From Ceratotherium simum simum (taxonomy: Eukaryota > Chordata > Mammalia > Perissodactyla > Rhinocerotidae): DNA of 64,000 bases. The notes under the pieces are model-generated. The model ran no database searches, had not been told where the DNA came from, and worked only from the letters and a program-made list of their open reading frames with translations. Positions 44,001 to 51,114 of this stretch are shown piece by piece. The stretch spans positions 3,743,771-3,807,770 of the forward strand of contig NW_004454229.1 of the NCBI RefSeq assembly GCF_000283155.1, given 5' to 3'. Made by a program: the position numbers and the translations under genes. The first letter of the stretch is position 1, and every line of letters starts with the position of its first letter.

Positions 44001-46868
44001 GTCAAAAACTCACTGTCTTCCTCATACTTCATTGAGGTCTCTTAAAATGTCTTATCAGAGAGATTTTCCCTGAACATCCTGTCTAAAGGAGCATCTCCCA
44101 TCACTCTAGGAACTTTATTTTGTTACTGTCAACTCATCACCTGGCACATAATAGATACTCAATAAGTATCTGTTGAAAGATTGTACAAAGAGTGTGAAAA
44201 AAATTATTTCATAAATGTGAGTTGAAAGAAAGCCATATGTCTAAATTAATATATTTTATATAGTAATATATACAAGTAAATGAATGTTATAAGTAGATAT
44301 TTGGCTTTTTTTTTTGGTGAGGAAGATTAGCCTTGAGCCAACATCTGTTGCCAATCTTGTCTTTTTGCTGAGGAAGATTGGCCCTGAGCTAACATCTGTG
44401 CCCATCTTCCTCTATTTTATATGTGGGACGCCTGCCACAGCATGGCGTGATGAGCGGTGTATCAGTCTACTCCTGGGATCCAAACCTGCAAACCCTGGGC
44501 CGCCGAAGCGGAGCGCGCGAACTTAACCACTACACCACCAGGCCAATATTTGGCTATTTAATTTACATCCCCAAAAGCTTATGTATTCCATTTGGGAGAA
44601 AGGGTGGCCTCATTTGGCTCACTGTTATCATATCCAAATATGTATCCAAGATCTAAAAGGAATTTTAACAAAATTTATTGCAACAATCTCCAATCTTTCC
44701 AAATAAATAATAAATTAATTTTAAAGTTGTTGTCTATATGGAAAGAAAACAACAAGTTTGCAAATAAGAACAGTCTGTAATGGCCGGTTCTAATGTAAAT
44801 AATGGTATACTGCGGCCACAAAATTCCATTGCGGCCTACAGAATATTGAATACAGTCAATTTGGTTAATTAATTAATTATATTGATTTATCTATTTGTGT
44901 ATCAGGACTGAATATATCTGGGTTATATGATTTTAATGTAGAAATACTTCAAATAACATTCCATGCCAGTTTTTCAGTGAAGCTTGTGTTTATATCCTTT
45001 AAAAGTAGGTCACATATGCTAAGGTTAAGGCAGAGTAAAAAAGAATCTCATACTGCAGCACACTAGCCCAGCCTCCCTCTCTCCAAGCCCCCTCTCCCAC
45101 CACCCCAGCCAAAAAAAAAGAAGAAATAAAAGGAAAACATTACCCTAGAAAACAGATTTTTAAAAAATAATCCTTTTCTCTGTTTTTTAAAATTTAGGAA
45201 CAAGTTCCAGTTCCGGTCTATCATCCAACACCTAGCCAGACTCGCCTAGCAACTCAGCTGACTGAAGAGGAACAAATTAGGATAGCTCAAAGAATAGGCC
45301 TTATACAGCATCTGCCTAAAGGAGTTTATGACCCTGGAAGAGATGGATCAGAAAAAAAGATCCGGGAGTAAGTTTTAATAAATTTATATGTGCTTCAAAG
45401 GTCTATCTTCATAGATTTGCTTTTGGTAAATATTCTTCTGCATTTTGGAAGTCAGATACTTAATATAAAGAATTTTCATATAAAAAGAGCTAAGAAATGA
45501 TGGTGTATTCTGACCATTTTATGTTGCCTGTGTCCATTTGGGTAACAGTTGACGTCAGTTAAAAATGATTCACCCGTGTGAGTGCAAACTAGTACCAACA
45601 GTGCTGGTGGCCTTGTCAGCTGAGAAAGCAGTTTAGCAATATGTCAAGGACCTTCAAGTCTATACCCTTGGAGACAGTTAATTCTAGAGATCTAGCCCAA
45701 AATGTGTACCTCGCTCTAACCCCTAGAGCTTTATGCACAAAGATATTCATCATGGTTTTTTTTTATTTAGTGAAAAACAACAGTAGAGGTATAGGTAATT
45801 GTGGTATAAGAATACTTTGGTAGGTTATACAGCCATTAAAATTGTTTGCTAAGGGATTTTAGTGATGTGAGGAAAACCTTATATCCATTTCTTAACTTGG
45901 AATAATTTTAAGCCTGATGAATATAAAATTTTACTTCTGGGGAGTTTTTGTCCTCTGAGCTCTTTATTGTCTGAGAATCCCTAATGAGGACAGACATTCT
46001 CCTTTTTGGATTGAGAATGGTTTTGCCAACACAGACATAATCTGATTTGCTATGTTGATTTTGGCTATTTGAGCCATAGCACCATTTAGTGCTCATAGTT
46101 AAGATCATAACCTATCTAGAATTCTGACTTCTGAAACACTGCAGAATTGGGTTGCTTCTTGAACCTGTAGAAAAGTGCAGTGAACTTGAAACTGGGGTTA
46201 ATGAAGAAACCTTTAGCCTACAGCAGCCCAGTGAGTAGGCTGAAATTAGTGGTTCTGTTTTTACATATAGTTATTAAAATGAAAACTGTTTTACTCCTGG
46301 TTTACTGAAAACTCAGTTTAAGTAAACAAAGTTGATCTAACTGATGGTTTCCTACCTAAAGCATCACATTCTCCTTCAGGTGTCTTCTATAATATGTAGG
46401 TGTTTTTCAAGCACAGTTCTAGCAATGGACTTGGTCCCCATGTGGTCCATTTCTCTTTGCTCTGTTGATTTCTCTCAAACTCTGCAAATTCCCAGGGGAT
46501 TAAAATAAGAGATTGTGGATGGATTAACACTTGTTAGGAAAAAAATTCAATTTGCATGCTTTGGTGGAAGGATGACAGGCAAGCCATTTTCATCTGTTCT
46601 GATTAACATTGGCTTTGTAATGGGATTTTAAAGAGTGTTCTAGGTAGATCACTTCTCTAAAAATGCTTTCTGATTTCTCTCCCTCACCCCCAACAGGTGT
46701 GTGATCTGTATGATGGACTTTGTTTATGGGGACCCAATTCGATTTCTGCCGTGCATGCACATCTATCACCTGGACTGTATAGATGACTGGTTGATGAGGT
46801 CCTTCACGTGCCCCTCCTGCATGGAGCCAGTTGATGCAGCACTGCTTTCATCCTATGAGACTAATTGA
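10941..46868 (+). CDS. RNF11: RNF11, RING finger protein 11 (spliced, 3 coding exons)
   Basis: Spliced CDS join(10941-11063, 45198-45367, 46697-46868), 154 codons, intact, the usual family length. The start is fixed by MGNCLK: Gly2 and Cys4 form an N-myristoylation/palmitoylation signal (known to place the protein on endosomal membranes). Residues 37-40 are a PPPY motif, the known ligand for WW domains of NEDD4-family E3 ligases such as ITCH and SMURF2. Residues 99-139 are a RING-H2 domain with all ligands visible: C99, C102, C117, H119, H122, C125, C136, C139. T135, just before C136, is the reported AKT site. By family knowledge it works with ITCH, TAX1BP1 and A20 to restrain NF-kB signalling and modulates TGF-beta receptor turnover. 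Intron phases are 0 and 2, with GT/AG borders. Residue 32 is Gln; I recall Pro in human. The promoter is a CpG island. Identification is near certain. Confidence 0.98.
11070..12159. other. Start of RNF11 intron 1, no repeats recognised
   Basis: Unique-looking sequence downstream of the CpG island. No exon is seen. It could hold promoter-proximal regulatory sequence. Confidence 0.4.
12160..12810 (+). mobile_element. L2 LINE 3' fragment
   Basis: GCCTTTGCTCCAGTTGCTCC, GAGGACTCAGCTCTCTTGTG and CTCAGTAACTCTGGGATAAG-like end follow the L2 3' order. The open frame 12254-12550 is a shadow of it. Confidence 0.7.
12811..13572. other. Unassigned intronic sequence
   Basis: AT-rich. It contains a 64-codon open frame at 13138-13332 of no recognised family (see findings). 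Confidence 0.4.
13573..13825 (+). mobile_element. ERE SINE, long form with both tail modules
   Basis: Starts GGGGCCAGCCTGGTGG. It has the A module (GTGTACTGGGGCTTTGG) followed by one B module (GAGGAAGATTGGCAACAGAT). Flanks AAAAATTCTCA / AAAAATTCATA. Confidence 0.88.
14080..14162 (+). mobile_element. L2 LINE fragment, 5' part of a split copy
   Basis: GGCCTTCCAACAGGTCTCCC precedes the L2 sequence that resumes at about 14400 after the MER2-like element. Confidence 0.6.
14163..14363 (+). mobile_element. MER2-like Tigger DNA transposon inside L2
   Basis: GTAAGATTAGTACCATATGG then CACACAACGACGAAATCA and the 3' terminus AAGCAACGCATGACT. The 5' terminus is degraded; a 12-base direct repeat (TCATGTCCGACC/G) lies near it. 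Confidence 0.65.
14364..15000 (+). mobile_element. L2 LINE 3' fragment, main part
   Basis: CAGCAGTCAGAGTGATTCTG through ACTCTTCCCCCAGGTATCAC, AAGTCTTTACTCAAATGACA and AGTGCCTGGTACACATTAAG: a well-preserved L2 order to the 3' end. Confidence 0.82.
15063..15288 (+). mobile_element. ERE SINE (A-type) with duplicated B box
   Basis: Starts GGGCCGGCCGTGGCTTAG. GCCCAGGTTCGGATCCCAG is present twice in tandem (15111-15129, 15130-15148), so the B box GGTTCGGATCC occurs twice. Target duplication AAGAACTATCCA. Confidence 0.92.
15289..16018. other. Unassigned intronic sequence
   Basis: No gene or repeat recognised with confidence. The purine-rich segment 15620-15750 may be a remnant of an old repeat. 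Confidence 0.35.
16019..16115 (+). mobile_element. MIR SINE fragment
   Basis: GCTCTGGTTTTGAAGTCAGA then GAGTTCAAATCCTAGTTGC: MIR core including the B-box region. Confidence 0.7.
16116..16603. other. AT-rich intronic sequence, possible L2 remnant at its end
   Basis: Mostly unassigned. 16520-16600 (CTTCCCTGACCAC) looks like a diverged L2 3' end. Confidence 0.35.
16617..16888 (-). mobile_element. ERE SINE (B-type), antisense to RNF11
   Basis: On the - strand it starts GGCCGGTCCGGTGGCGCAAG and ends in a long A-rich tail (T/C-rich on +). Target duplication CTCTCTCACTCTT at 16604-16616 and 16889-16901. Confidence 0.92.
17110..17740 (+). mobile_element. L2 LINE 3' fragment
   Basis: CTCTGCCTTTGCTCATTCTA, GAATGCTCTTCCCTTAATAG and CTCCTTCTCTGATCTCCC, then a 3' end with AATACTTGAATAAATG. 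Confidence 0.78.
17741..19879. other. Unassigned intronic sequence
   Basis: About 2.1 kb, AT-rich, no gene or clear repeat. A short old-repeat remnant may lie at 19490-19600. Confidence 0.35.
19880..20810 (-). mobile_element. L1 3' fragment, antisense
   Basis: Reads on the - strand as L1 3' UTR and ORF2 end (on +: GTATACCCAGGAGTGGAATT; CATTCCTGTCAGCAATGGAT). Old and diverged. Confidence 0.8.
20815..22075 (-). mobile_element. L1 ORF2 3' fragment, antisense
   Basis: On +: CCAAGTGGTTATACACTTAG, TTACATTCCCACCAGCAGTG and ATCCTTTGCCCATTTTTAAT, which is reversed L1 ORF2 C-terminal sequence. The open frames 20962-21246 and 21543-21893 are shadows. Confidence 0.88.
22080..22871 (-). mobile_element. 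L1 3' fragment, antisense
   Basis: On +: CCCACTAACCCCTGACAACC, GGAATCATACAGTATGTAGC, TTGCATTCCCACCAGCAGTG. A third L1 3' end in the same orientation. Confidence 0.86.
22872..23515 (-). mobile_element. Probable L1 3' UTR segment, antisense
   Basis: On +: CAGTTTGCCTTGTGACCTCA, AGATCTAAGAAGAGTTGTTG, GGAGTGGTGACTTCTAAGCT match the 3' UTR of older L1 subfamilies as I recall them. Confidence 0.5.
23516..23645 (+). mobile_element. MIR-type fragment
   Basis: TTATTCCCATCTTACAGATG then AAGAAACAGGCTTAGC: the usual 3' region of MIR/MIR3. Confidence 0.65.
23646..26329. other. Unassigned intronic sequence
   Basis: About 2.7 kb with few recognisable repeats. No coding exon is supported; open frames here are short and without family resemblance. 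Confidence 0.4.
26330..26870 (+). repeat. Old interspersed repeat (family A)
   Basis: GGATTTTGGACTTTATCCTA, CACTAAAGGATTTTAAGTGG, GTTAGGAAGCCACTGCATTA: same phrase order as at 9360 and 37000. Confidence 0.5.
26900..27315 (-). mobile_element. L1 3' UTR fragment, antisense
   Basis: On +: CTTCTCTAGGGCTGCATAGT, ATTTATTTATCCAGTTCCCT, GATGGACATTTAGGTTGTTA, i.e. reversed L1 3' sequence. Confidence 0.72.
27316..28379. other. Unassigned intronic sequence
   Basis: Nothing firm. 28000-28150 resembles the start of an old repeat (CAAGTATAAGATACATAC... ACAACAGGTGCTACAGGAGG). Confidence 0.35.
28380..28587 (+). mobile_element. MER2-like Tigger DNA transposon, complete short form
   Basis: Begins CAGTCACGTGCCACGTAACG and ends ATGCGTGACTG, forming inverted termini. 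TA lies immediately on both sides (28378-28379, 28588-28589), the Tc1/mariner target duplication. No transposase. Confidence 0.78.
28655..28855 (+). mobile_element. Probable L2 fragment
   Basis: CAGTGATTCCTCAATAGCTG then AAAGCCAAATCTG resembles the L2 CTTCCCATTGC...AATAAAATCCAAA region, diverged. It is cut by an ERE. Confidence 0.4.
28873..29118 (-). mobile_element. ERE SINE (B-type), antisense to RNF11
   Basis: On - it starts GGGGCTGGCCCAGTGGCGCA and ends in an (AAAAG)n tail (CTTTT repeats on +). Perfect 15-base target duplication CCAGACAATTTTCTT (28858-28872, 29119-29133). Confidence 0.93.
29134..29439. other. Unassigned AT-rich sequence
   Basis: Nothing recognised. Confidence 0.35.
29440..29790 (+). 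mobile_element. L1 3' end fragment
   Basis: ACAACACGGATGAACCTCAA, AAAGAAGCCAGACACAAACG and GCCACTGAATTGTTCTCTTT: L1 ORF2 end and 3' UTR. Confidence 0.85.
29791..30199. other. AT-rich intronic sequence, possible L1 remnant
   Basis: 30000-30190 (AAGCATTTTCTCATGTTGCC) resembles a reversed L1 3' UTR, too diverged to assign. Confidence 0.35.
30215..30412 (+). mobile_element. ERE SINE (A-type)
   Basis: Starts GGGCTGGCCCCGTGGCTTAG, B box GGTTCGGATCC, tail AAATAAATAAA. Target duplication TTTAAAAGCTGTTAA with one mismatch. Confidence 0.92.
30427..31364. other. Unassigned intronic sequence
   Basis: About 0.9 kb; a T run at 30745-30762. Nothing else recognised. Confidence 0.35.
31365..32595 (+). mobile_element. 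L1 3' fragment (ORF2 C-terminus and 3' UTR)
   Basis: CAAATGGTGCTGGGACACCT through AAATGGCCAGTTAGCACATG and TGGTGGGAGTGCAAAATCGT to the 3' UTR (GGTTGCCTGGGGCTGGGGAA). Open frame 31927-32271 is a remnant of ORF2. Confidence 0.9.
32596..33724. other. Unassigned intronic sequence
   Basis: No gene or repeat recognised. Confidence 0.35.
33725..33890 (+). mobile_element. L2 3' end fragment
   Basis: AGCTTCATAAGGATAGAGAC then CTTGGTCACCACTATATCCC: diverged L2 3' end. Confidence 0.5.
34029..34435 (+). mobile_element. Long SINE with tRNA-Glu-like head and RTE-like tail
   Basis: 34033-34102 follows the layout of a tRNA-Glu(CTC) gene: CTGGTGGTCTAGGGGTTAAG (A box), the CTCTCAC anticodon loop (34064-34070), then CATTTCCCGGTCAGAG (a damaged B-box region). 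An unassigned body follows, then a tail AGTCAGATTCAATTCGATGG and (AAC)n. Flanked by AATGTATATAACCCTGTA / AATGTATAACCTTGTA. A second copy lies at 42637. Probably one of the longer equine ERE families. Confidence 0.8.
34452..35834. other. Unassigned intronic sequence
   Basis: 35160-35280 (CTTGTAAACTCCCTGAGATT) resembles an L2 3' end; the rest is unassigned. Confidence 0.35.
35835..35995 (+). mobile_element. MIR fragment
   Basis: GGTACTTTACTTACATTTTC, GAGAAACCTTAGGCTTAGAG, TAAGTAACTTAGCTATGGTC: MIR 3' region order. Confidence 0.65.
36330..36485 (+). repeat. Old repeat fragment (start of family A type)
   Basis: GTTTATGGAGTTCCTACTAC, ATGCCAGATACTGTGC, AAACAGACACAGTCCCTGCC: the opening of a common old repeat. 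Confidence 0.5.
37000..37995 (+). repeat. Old interspersed repeat (family A), near 1 kb
   Basis: TATGTAGGGCTTTGGGGGTC, GGTAGCTATTGAAGGATTTT, TTTTTGGACATGTTGCATTT and ATATAAATTTGGGAATCATC give the longest run of this family in the window. Confidence 0.6.
38030..38145 (+). mobile_element. MaLR-type LTR end (MLT1/MST-like)
   Basis: ATACAGTCACGTTCAGAGGT, GATTAGGACTTGAACATATG, AATTTTGGGGGACACAGTTC: characteristic of MaLR LTR 3' parts. Confidence 0.65.
38330..38765 (-). mobile_element. Probable ERVL-type LTR, antisense
   Basis: On +: GACTCACAGGACTTAGCATA, CTATGATTTATTACAGCAAA (AATAAA on -), TCCTCTCCCAGTGGAGTCAT. I recognise this as an LTR seen in many mammals but cannot name it. Confidence 0.5.
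39003..39307 (+). mobile_element. ERE SINE, long form (A module followed by B modules)
   Basis: Starts GGGCCGGCCCCGTGGCTTAG. The A module ends GGGGCTTTGGGGG, then two B modules (GAGCATTGGCAATAGATATT; GAGGATTAGCATGGATGTTA). Perfect 14-base target duplication AAAATATCAGGAGT. Confidence 0.92.
39503..39739 (-). mobile_element. ERE SINE (B-type), antisense to RNF11
   Basis: On - it starts GGGGCTGGTCTGGTGGCATA. Perfect 17-base target duplication TAGAGTTTTTATTTTAT (39486-39502, 39740-39756). It forms an inverted pair with the ERE at 39003. Confidence 0.93.
39757..40119. other. Unassigned intronic sequence
   Basis: No gene or repeat recognised. Confidence 0.35.
40120..40290 (+). mobile_element. MIR fragment
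   Basis: GGTGCTATTATCTCCTTTAT, TTAAGAGACTTGGCTTAGGT, GTAGCAGAGACTCAAATCTT. Confidence 0.65.
40291..40984. other. Unassigned intronic sequence
   Basis: No gene. 40300-40380 might be a hAT remnant; unsupported. Confidence 0.3.
40985..41140 (+). mobile_element. MIR fragment
   Basis: GAGCAACCAAGCATGGTGTA, GAAACCAGAATTCTAATTCT, TATAAAATGGGAGCGATGGT. Open frame 40858-41139 overlaps it by chance. Confidence 0.6.
41190..41320 (-). mobile_element. Short L1 3' UTR remnant, antisense
   Basis: On +: TTTATTGAGGTAGAATTAAC then ATAAAATTATAAATCC, typical of reversed L1 3' UTR. Confidence 0.5.
41321..42109. other. Unassigned intronic sequence
   Basis: Nothing recognised; 41870-42060 may be an old repeat remnant. 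Confidence 0.3.
42110..42259 (+). mobile_element. MIR-type fragment, cut by ERE
   Basis: CTACCATTTATTGAGTTCCT, GTAACCCTATGAAGTAGGAT: MIR3-like order. The following ERE interrupts it. Confidence 0.6.
42275..42569 (-). mobile_element. ERE SINE, long form, antisense to RNF11
   Basis: On - it starts GGGCCGGCCCCGTGGCTCAG, then A module, then two B modules, then poly(A). Target duplication GCAGAGAAGTATCTT / GCAGAGAGGTATCTT. Confidence 0.92.
42637..43062 (-). mobile_element. Long SINE with tRNA-Glu-like head, antisense copy
   Basis: Second copy of the family at 34029. The tRNA-Glu-like head is at 42985-43062 (reverse strand CCTGGCGGTCTAGTGTTTAA); the tail, on +, is GTTGTCAAGTCGATTCCCAC after GTTTGTTGTTG. 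The shared body ends (CACCTTCTGGTGCTATATCA on +) confirm the family. Confidence 0.8.
43063..44290. other. Unassigned intronic sequence
   Basis: About 1.2 kb. 44040-44180 (ACCTGGCACATAATAGATAC, TCAATAAGTATCTGTTG) is an L2-type 3' end; the rest is unassigned. Confidence 0.4.
44307..44545 (-). mobile_element. ERE SINE (B-type), antisense to RNF11
   Basis: On - it starts GGCCTGGTGGTGTAGTGGTT. Two B modules. Target duplication ATATTTGGCT (44297-44306, 44546-44555). 650 bases upstream of RNF11 exon 2. Confidence 0.9.
44556..45164. other. Unassigned intronic sequence before RNF11 exon 2
   Basis: AT-rich. A C-rich patch at 45070-45110. No repeat recognised. Confidence 0.35.
45198..45367 (+). CDS. 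RNF11: RNF11 coding exon 2 (residues 42-97 plus two bases of 98)
   Basis: The acceptor is TTTAG after a T-rich tract (45165-45197); the exon starts with GAA CAA GTT (EQV) in frame with exon 1. It encodes the Pro/Val-rich linker, the [20 protein letters not shown] helix (which overlaps the ubiquitin-interacting-like region described in the family) and the basic stretch before the RING. The donor is GA|GTAAGT at 45368, phase 2. Confidence 0.97.
45368..46696 (+). other. RNF11: RNF11 intron 2 (1.3 kb)
   Basis: The donor is GTAAGT at 45368 and the acceptor is CAACAG ending at 46696, phase 2. It contains one old L1 3' fragment (about 45525-45860). The remainder shows nothing recognisable. Confidence 0.9.
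45525..45860 (+). mobile_element. Old L1 fragment in RNF11 intron 2
   Basis: AGTACCAACAGTGCTGGTGG, TGCACAAAGATATTCATCAT, GGTTATACAGCCATTAAAAT: diverged L1 ORF2 end. Confidence 0.65.
46697..46868 (+). CDS. RNF11: RNF11 coding exon 3 (RING-H2 domain, stop)
   Basis: The acceptor is CCCCCAACAG. The first base G completes Glu98, then CVIC opens the RING. The whole zinc-binding domain lies in this exon: CxxC, CMHIYH and the closing CPSC. It ends with SSYETN and TGA at 46866-46868. The C-terminal tail after the RING is 15 residues, as expected. Confidence 0.97.
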
Positions 46869-47615
46869 GCCAGGGTCTCTCGTCTGACTTCAAGTGAACC
46901 ATCATTTTTTGGTGGTTTTGATCTTTTGTCACTGAGCCCAAAGAGCCAGGGATTAGGAATTAAGATCATGCACAAAAGTTTCCTAGAAATTCCTGAATGG
47001 CTGCAGATGTTGGGGAAAAGTACGTGATATTTTAGAAACTTAGGGGGAAAAGTAGGATGGTATTTTTATGTAAAGCCTTGACCCAGTGTTTAAAAATATA
47101 ATTGTATTTAGATCTTGTTACTGCTCCAGTACATAGGAATTGTGTAAAGTGTTACAGCAGCTGTATATGTTTAAATTGTGTGTGTTGAAGATTAGGAAAA
47201 AGATAGTGGTTGTTTTTCCTAAATGAAATAACTTTGTTCTTCCCCCCTCCCAAATTCTTTTCTGAAGTTGCTGGCATTTGGGTCAAGGTTTTATTAAAAG
47301 CTACATTTTATAACACTGGCACAAAAAAAAAGTAGTTTTAAGCTTGTTTGCACAGTTATTTTTTTCCATTGGAAATGGAATTCATTGCCTTAGGTCTTTT
47401 TAAATAGTGTATTATCGTTGGGGCTGGCTCTATGCTTGAAAACCAGTTTATTTATAACCTGTTATAAGTGCTATATCTGTTTGCAGTTAGGAAATGCAGA
47501 ATTCAAAGTGATCTCCTAGCTTGTAAGCAAACTGAGATGCACTATCCCTTTTCTATAAAAAGATGAGTTAATGTGTCAAGGAACCAACTCTAATAAAGTG
47601 GGGTTTAATATTACC
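46869..47615 (+). other. RNF11: RNF11 3' UTR
   Basis: Sequence after the TGA with no recognisable transposon. It ends near a canonical AATAAA (47592-47597) followed by a GT-rich stretch, giving a 3' UTR of about 740 bases. Longer forms are possible: further AATAAA hexamers occur near 49273-49278 and at 49536-49541. Confidence 0.65.
47592..47597 (+). terminator. RNF11: Likely RNF11 poly(A) signal
   Basis: The first AATAAA after the RNF11 stop codon, followed by GTGGGG and T-rich sequence. No other canonical hexamer occurs between the stop and this point. Confidence 0.6.
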
Positions 47616-50221
47616 CTTTCCTATATGTTTTATCTAATTATTTTGGTTGTTAATATGGTGATAATTAAAAGTCAAGGTAAATTTTAAGTATTAAGATTTC
47701 TGATTTATTGAGCTTGAATTATGCCACCATGCTTATGTAAAAATGAAAGTGGCACCATGATGAAACTGAGAAAAGTTTCTCAGTTGTAACAATTTTGATT
47801 TATTCTTTCCTGTGACCTCCTTCCCTGTTGTCTTGAACCATAGCAAAAGGATACTGCATCTCTTATTATTGTAGTGCTGAGGTTATTGAAGTTATATCAA
47901 ACACATCTCAGTCTCTGTTTCTTGGAAAGGAAAGTCCTGCTAGCTGACTGGCAAGTCTAAGCAGGGAGAATTAAGATAAATGTATCTCATGTCTTGCACA
48001 CATGCAGAATTTGTATAACCACATGACTTCATAGTTGTGATCTCAAAAAAGAAGGAATTTCTCCTTTTTCTTTTTCTTGCAGTTAATGTAAGAACACTCT
48101 GAATCTCTAAGCTTCTTAAGTGTTAGAGGTAGAGATGGTCTAGTAAAGATATAGTTGTAATGTTTTATCCATTTAGCATGTGTTTATTTTTCCTTATGTA
48201 CTGAAAGGTGACTTATTTGTTCAGCTCAGTGATATTACAGCTAAAAATCATTCATTAGCAAAAAAGAGACGCAATCTCAACCTAACAAATCAGAAATGTT
48301 TCTTATTATTTTATATTGAGTTGAATATTTGACTCTTAACACTTTTCTACATACAGAACACAAGTTTCCTGAAGGTTCTTCATAATTGCATCATAGACGA
48401 ATTTAAGTATGTCATAAGTACTGCTTAAAGATTCGACATTTGACTGCAGTATCCATATGTTGGTTAATTTTTTTATGAGCCCCATGATGGAAAGACTTAA
48501 AGATGAATTTGAGAAAAATTGAAAGAAATTAGATTATCAGGTTCTGTTAAATTGTTACATGTATCTTGCTTAAGTTTTTGTTCTAATTTATATCCACCCA
48601 ATTACATAAAACAAATTTGGAGGAAACACCTAAAGTTGTGCAATATTTTCAGTGATATTACTTTTTCTATCCTTGTGTTTTCTACTTAAACATGATGTCT
48701 GTGTCATCAAGTATTATAGTCAGACTTTCTTTTTTCTAGATTGTTAAAATTGGTAAATGAACTTTTTTTTTAAAATCATCTTCTATGTTGCTGTTACTCT
48801 TTCTTTATTACAAGGCTTCTTTCACAGAAGTTTGGCAATAATATTGAAGGAACCAGTATTGAGCTGAATGCTTTTTTTTTTTTAGGTGCTTTGTATTCTT
48901 TAATTTTAATCTCCACATACCATGTTAAGAACCATCAATTTTGGCTTTTATTAAGTTAAATAAAGTTATAATACAGTTATAAAGGGCTAAAGTTAGAGTT
49001 GATTACATAAAAATATTCCCCAGGTTATCTAATCCTTCCTTTAAAACAGACATGTAAATTTAATGAATTACCTTTAAAGCTCTAGGTATATATACTTTTT
49101 GGGAAATATATTTTACGGCTTGGCATTTAATACCATCTAATCATAAATTTAGAAGTTTGATAGCTTTAAATTTTCTAAAGCCAAATAATAGGCGCACCAT
49201 ATTTAGATTTGGGCAAAATGTGTTCAAGCTTAGTTGTAGGATTTGATATGTCTGAAAAGCCTGACCAGGAAAAAAATAAACTCATCTTATTCTTTTAAAT
49301 ATAAACCCAACAAGTTGAAATACTTTCAGATATTTATAGTTTGGTTCACACAAACCTTTTCAATTCTATGAGTATTCTTTATGGGGAATCTCTTAAACTA
49401 GGTATTAGAAGACTCTCCCCCTACCATGTGATCTAAAACAGTATGATTTTACAGAATACAGTGAGCATTGAGGTACAAATTCTCGGCGTACAAAGCTCCT
49501 TCATAAGAAAGCATGCATTTTTAAAAAGGAATAACAATAAAACAGTAGTCAAAAGCAGAGCTGCCTATGGGCCTGAAACTATAAATGGTAAACAGTAAAG
49601 AAGGTAAGTTTCTTTGGCATAATTCAGAAACGTAGGCAGTTTGGTGGCTACCTCTGCTTATAAAGGCGTTGGCTAGCCATGAATTTCTTAGAGTTAACTG
49701 ATTACACTTGCATGAAAGTGCATCATAGCCAATGCAATGACCTCAGCTAATTTTTTAAGCCTTTAATTTTGAAATTAATGGACATGAGAAAAGGTGGATT
49801 TTTGGTTAGTATCTCCTGAAATAATATTAAATTTACTCATTTGAATTTAAAGGTCATCCACTCTTTCACTGAGTGGGGAGACAGTCAGAGAAGATAGTTT
49901 GTAAATCCTCCTTCTTTACAACTCCCCTGCTCCAGTCTTACAGTCAACTAGACTTCCCTAAGACACATGCCTGGTTTGGATGTCCCCATCATGAGAGGCA
50001 TGGGCATGAGAGCCATTAGAGTTCTGAGCAGTCTTCTCCTGACTGCATGATATTAATCGTTTGGAGACTTAGCCAAATTCCTTCTCATTTCTTCCCTCTT
50101 GGTCCTAGTTTCTAAGTATTTTGCCATTGAGGTCTCTCGTTTCTATCAATTTCATGCCCCTCTTACTGATGAAGGCTATTTGATGCTCATGCTTTCTTGA
50201 GAAAATGAATCAGTATTACAT
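47616..50221. other. Sequence downstream of RNF11, almost without repeats
   Basis: About 2.6 kb in which I recognise no transposon and no coding frame. It may include an extended RNF11 3' UTR (AATAAA near 49273-49278 and at 49536-49541). Confidence 0.4.
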
Positions 50222-50345
50222 GTAGTCATGCACCACATAATGTTTTGGTCAATGACAGACCGCATGTACAGTGGTGGTCCCATAAGATGAGTACCATATA
50301 GCCTAGGTATATAGGAGACTATGCCATCTAGATTTGTCTAAGTAC

Positions 50346-51114
50346 TGTAGGGGAGGAAGGAATTTTCCTCTACCCTTCTTGGTTCTTCTGGCTGGTCTAA
50401 GAATTAAATTGACATGAGACAGATTAACAAGAGAAAAACAAAAATTTAATAACATGTATACATGGGAGAAATCCAGGAAAACCAAGTGACTTGCCAAAAT
50501 GGCCAAAGCCCCAAAAGATGCTGGGGGTGGGGAGAGCCAGGGACTTCAAAGAGAAGGAAGGCAATTCACAGGTAGGTGAAAAGGAGTAAATGTTTGGGAA
50601 ACAAGTGTTTGGCCGCACAGAAACAGAAGAACACAGAGGGGAGCCCAACAAACAGGCTTTTCTAGATTCCTCCCTTTCTACCACCTACTTCATGTTATGC
50701 TAAGGTGATAGCTCGCTTCCTGAGACGGGTTTTTTAATCTGAATTCTTTTAGGCAGTTAAGGGGGAGGTAACAAGAAAAACTTTGTCTTTTGTGTCTTAA
50801 AAAGAATCAGTTTAGGGGCCGGCCCCGTGGCGTAGTGGTTAAGTGCACGTGCTCTGCTGCTGGTGGCCCAGGTTCGGATCCCGGGCGCGCACCAACACAC
50901 TGCTTGTCAGGCCATGCTGTGGCGGCATCCCATATAAAGTGGAGGAAGATAGGCACAGATGTTAGCCCAGGGCCAGTCTTCCTTAGCAAAAAGAGGAGGA
51001 GTGGCATGGATGTTAGCTCAGGGCTGATCTTCCTCACACACACACAAAAAATCAGTTTAAAATAATCCTCATGTTAAAGAGACATTTTGGGGTGGCGAAT
51101 TTTGCTCCCCTTTA
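50346..51114. mobile_element. Solo LTR inserted in the MER2-like element
   Basis: Starts TGTAGGGGAGG and ends CTCCCCTTTA, which are imperfect inverted termini. GTAC (or AGTAC) is repeated directly on both sides (50341-50345, 51114-51118), as for a retroviral LTR with a 4- or 5-base target duplication. Family and orientation not determined. It contains an ERE. Confidence 0.68.
50815..51049 (+). mobile_element. ERE SINE (B-type) inside the LTR
   Basis: Starts GGGGCCGGCCCCGTGGCGTA, two B modules, ends CACACACACAAAA. Target duplication AATCAGTTTA (50805-50814, 51050-51059). Confidence 0.93.

Larger units (their letters stand above)
11064..45197 (+). other. RNF11: RNF11 intron 1 (34.1 kb)
   Basis: Bounded by GTAGGG (11064) and TTTAG (45197). 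Both ends are set by protein continuity (PPPPYQ|EQVPVP). The interior is a mix of repeats, listed separately, and unique sequence. I see no further RNF11-like coding exon or unrelated gene inside. Confidence 0.9.
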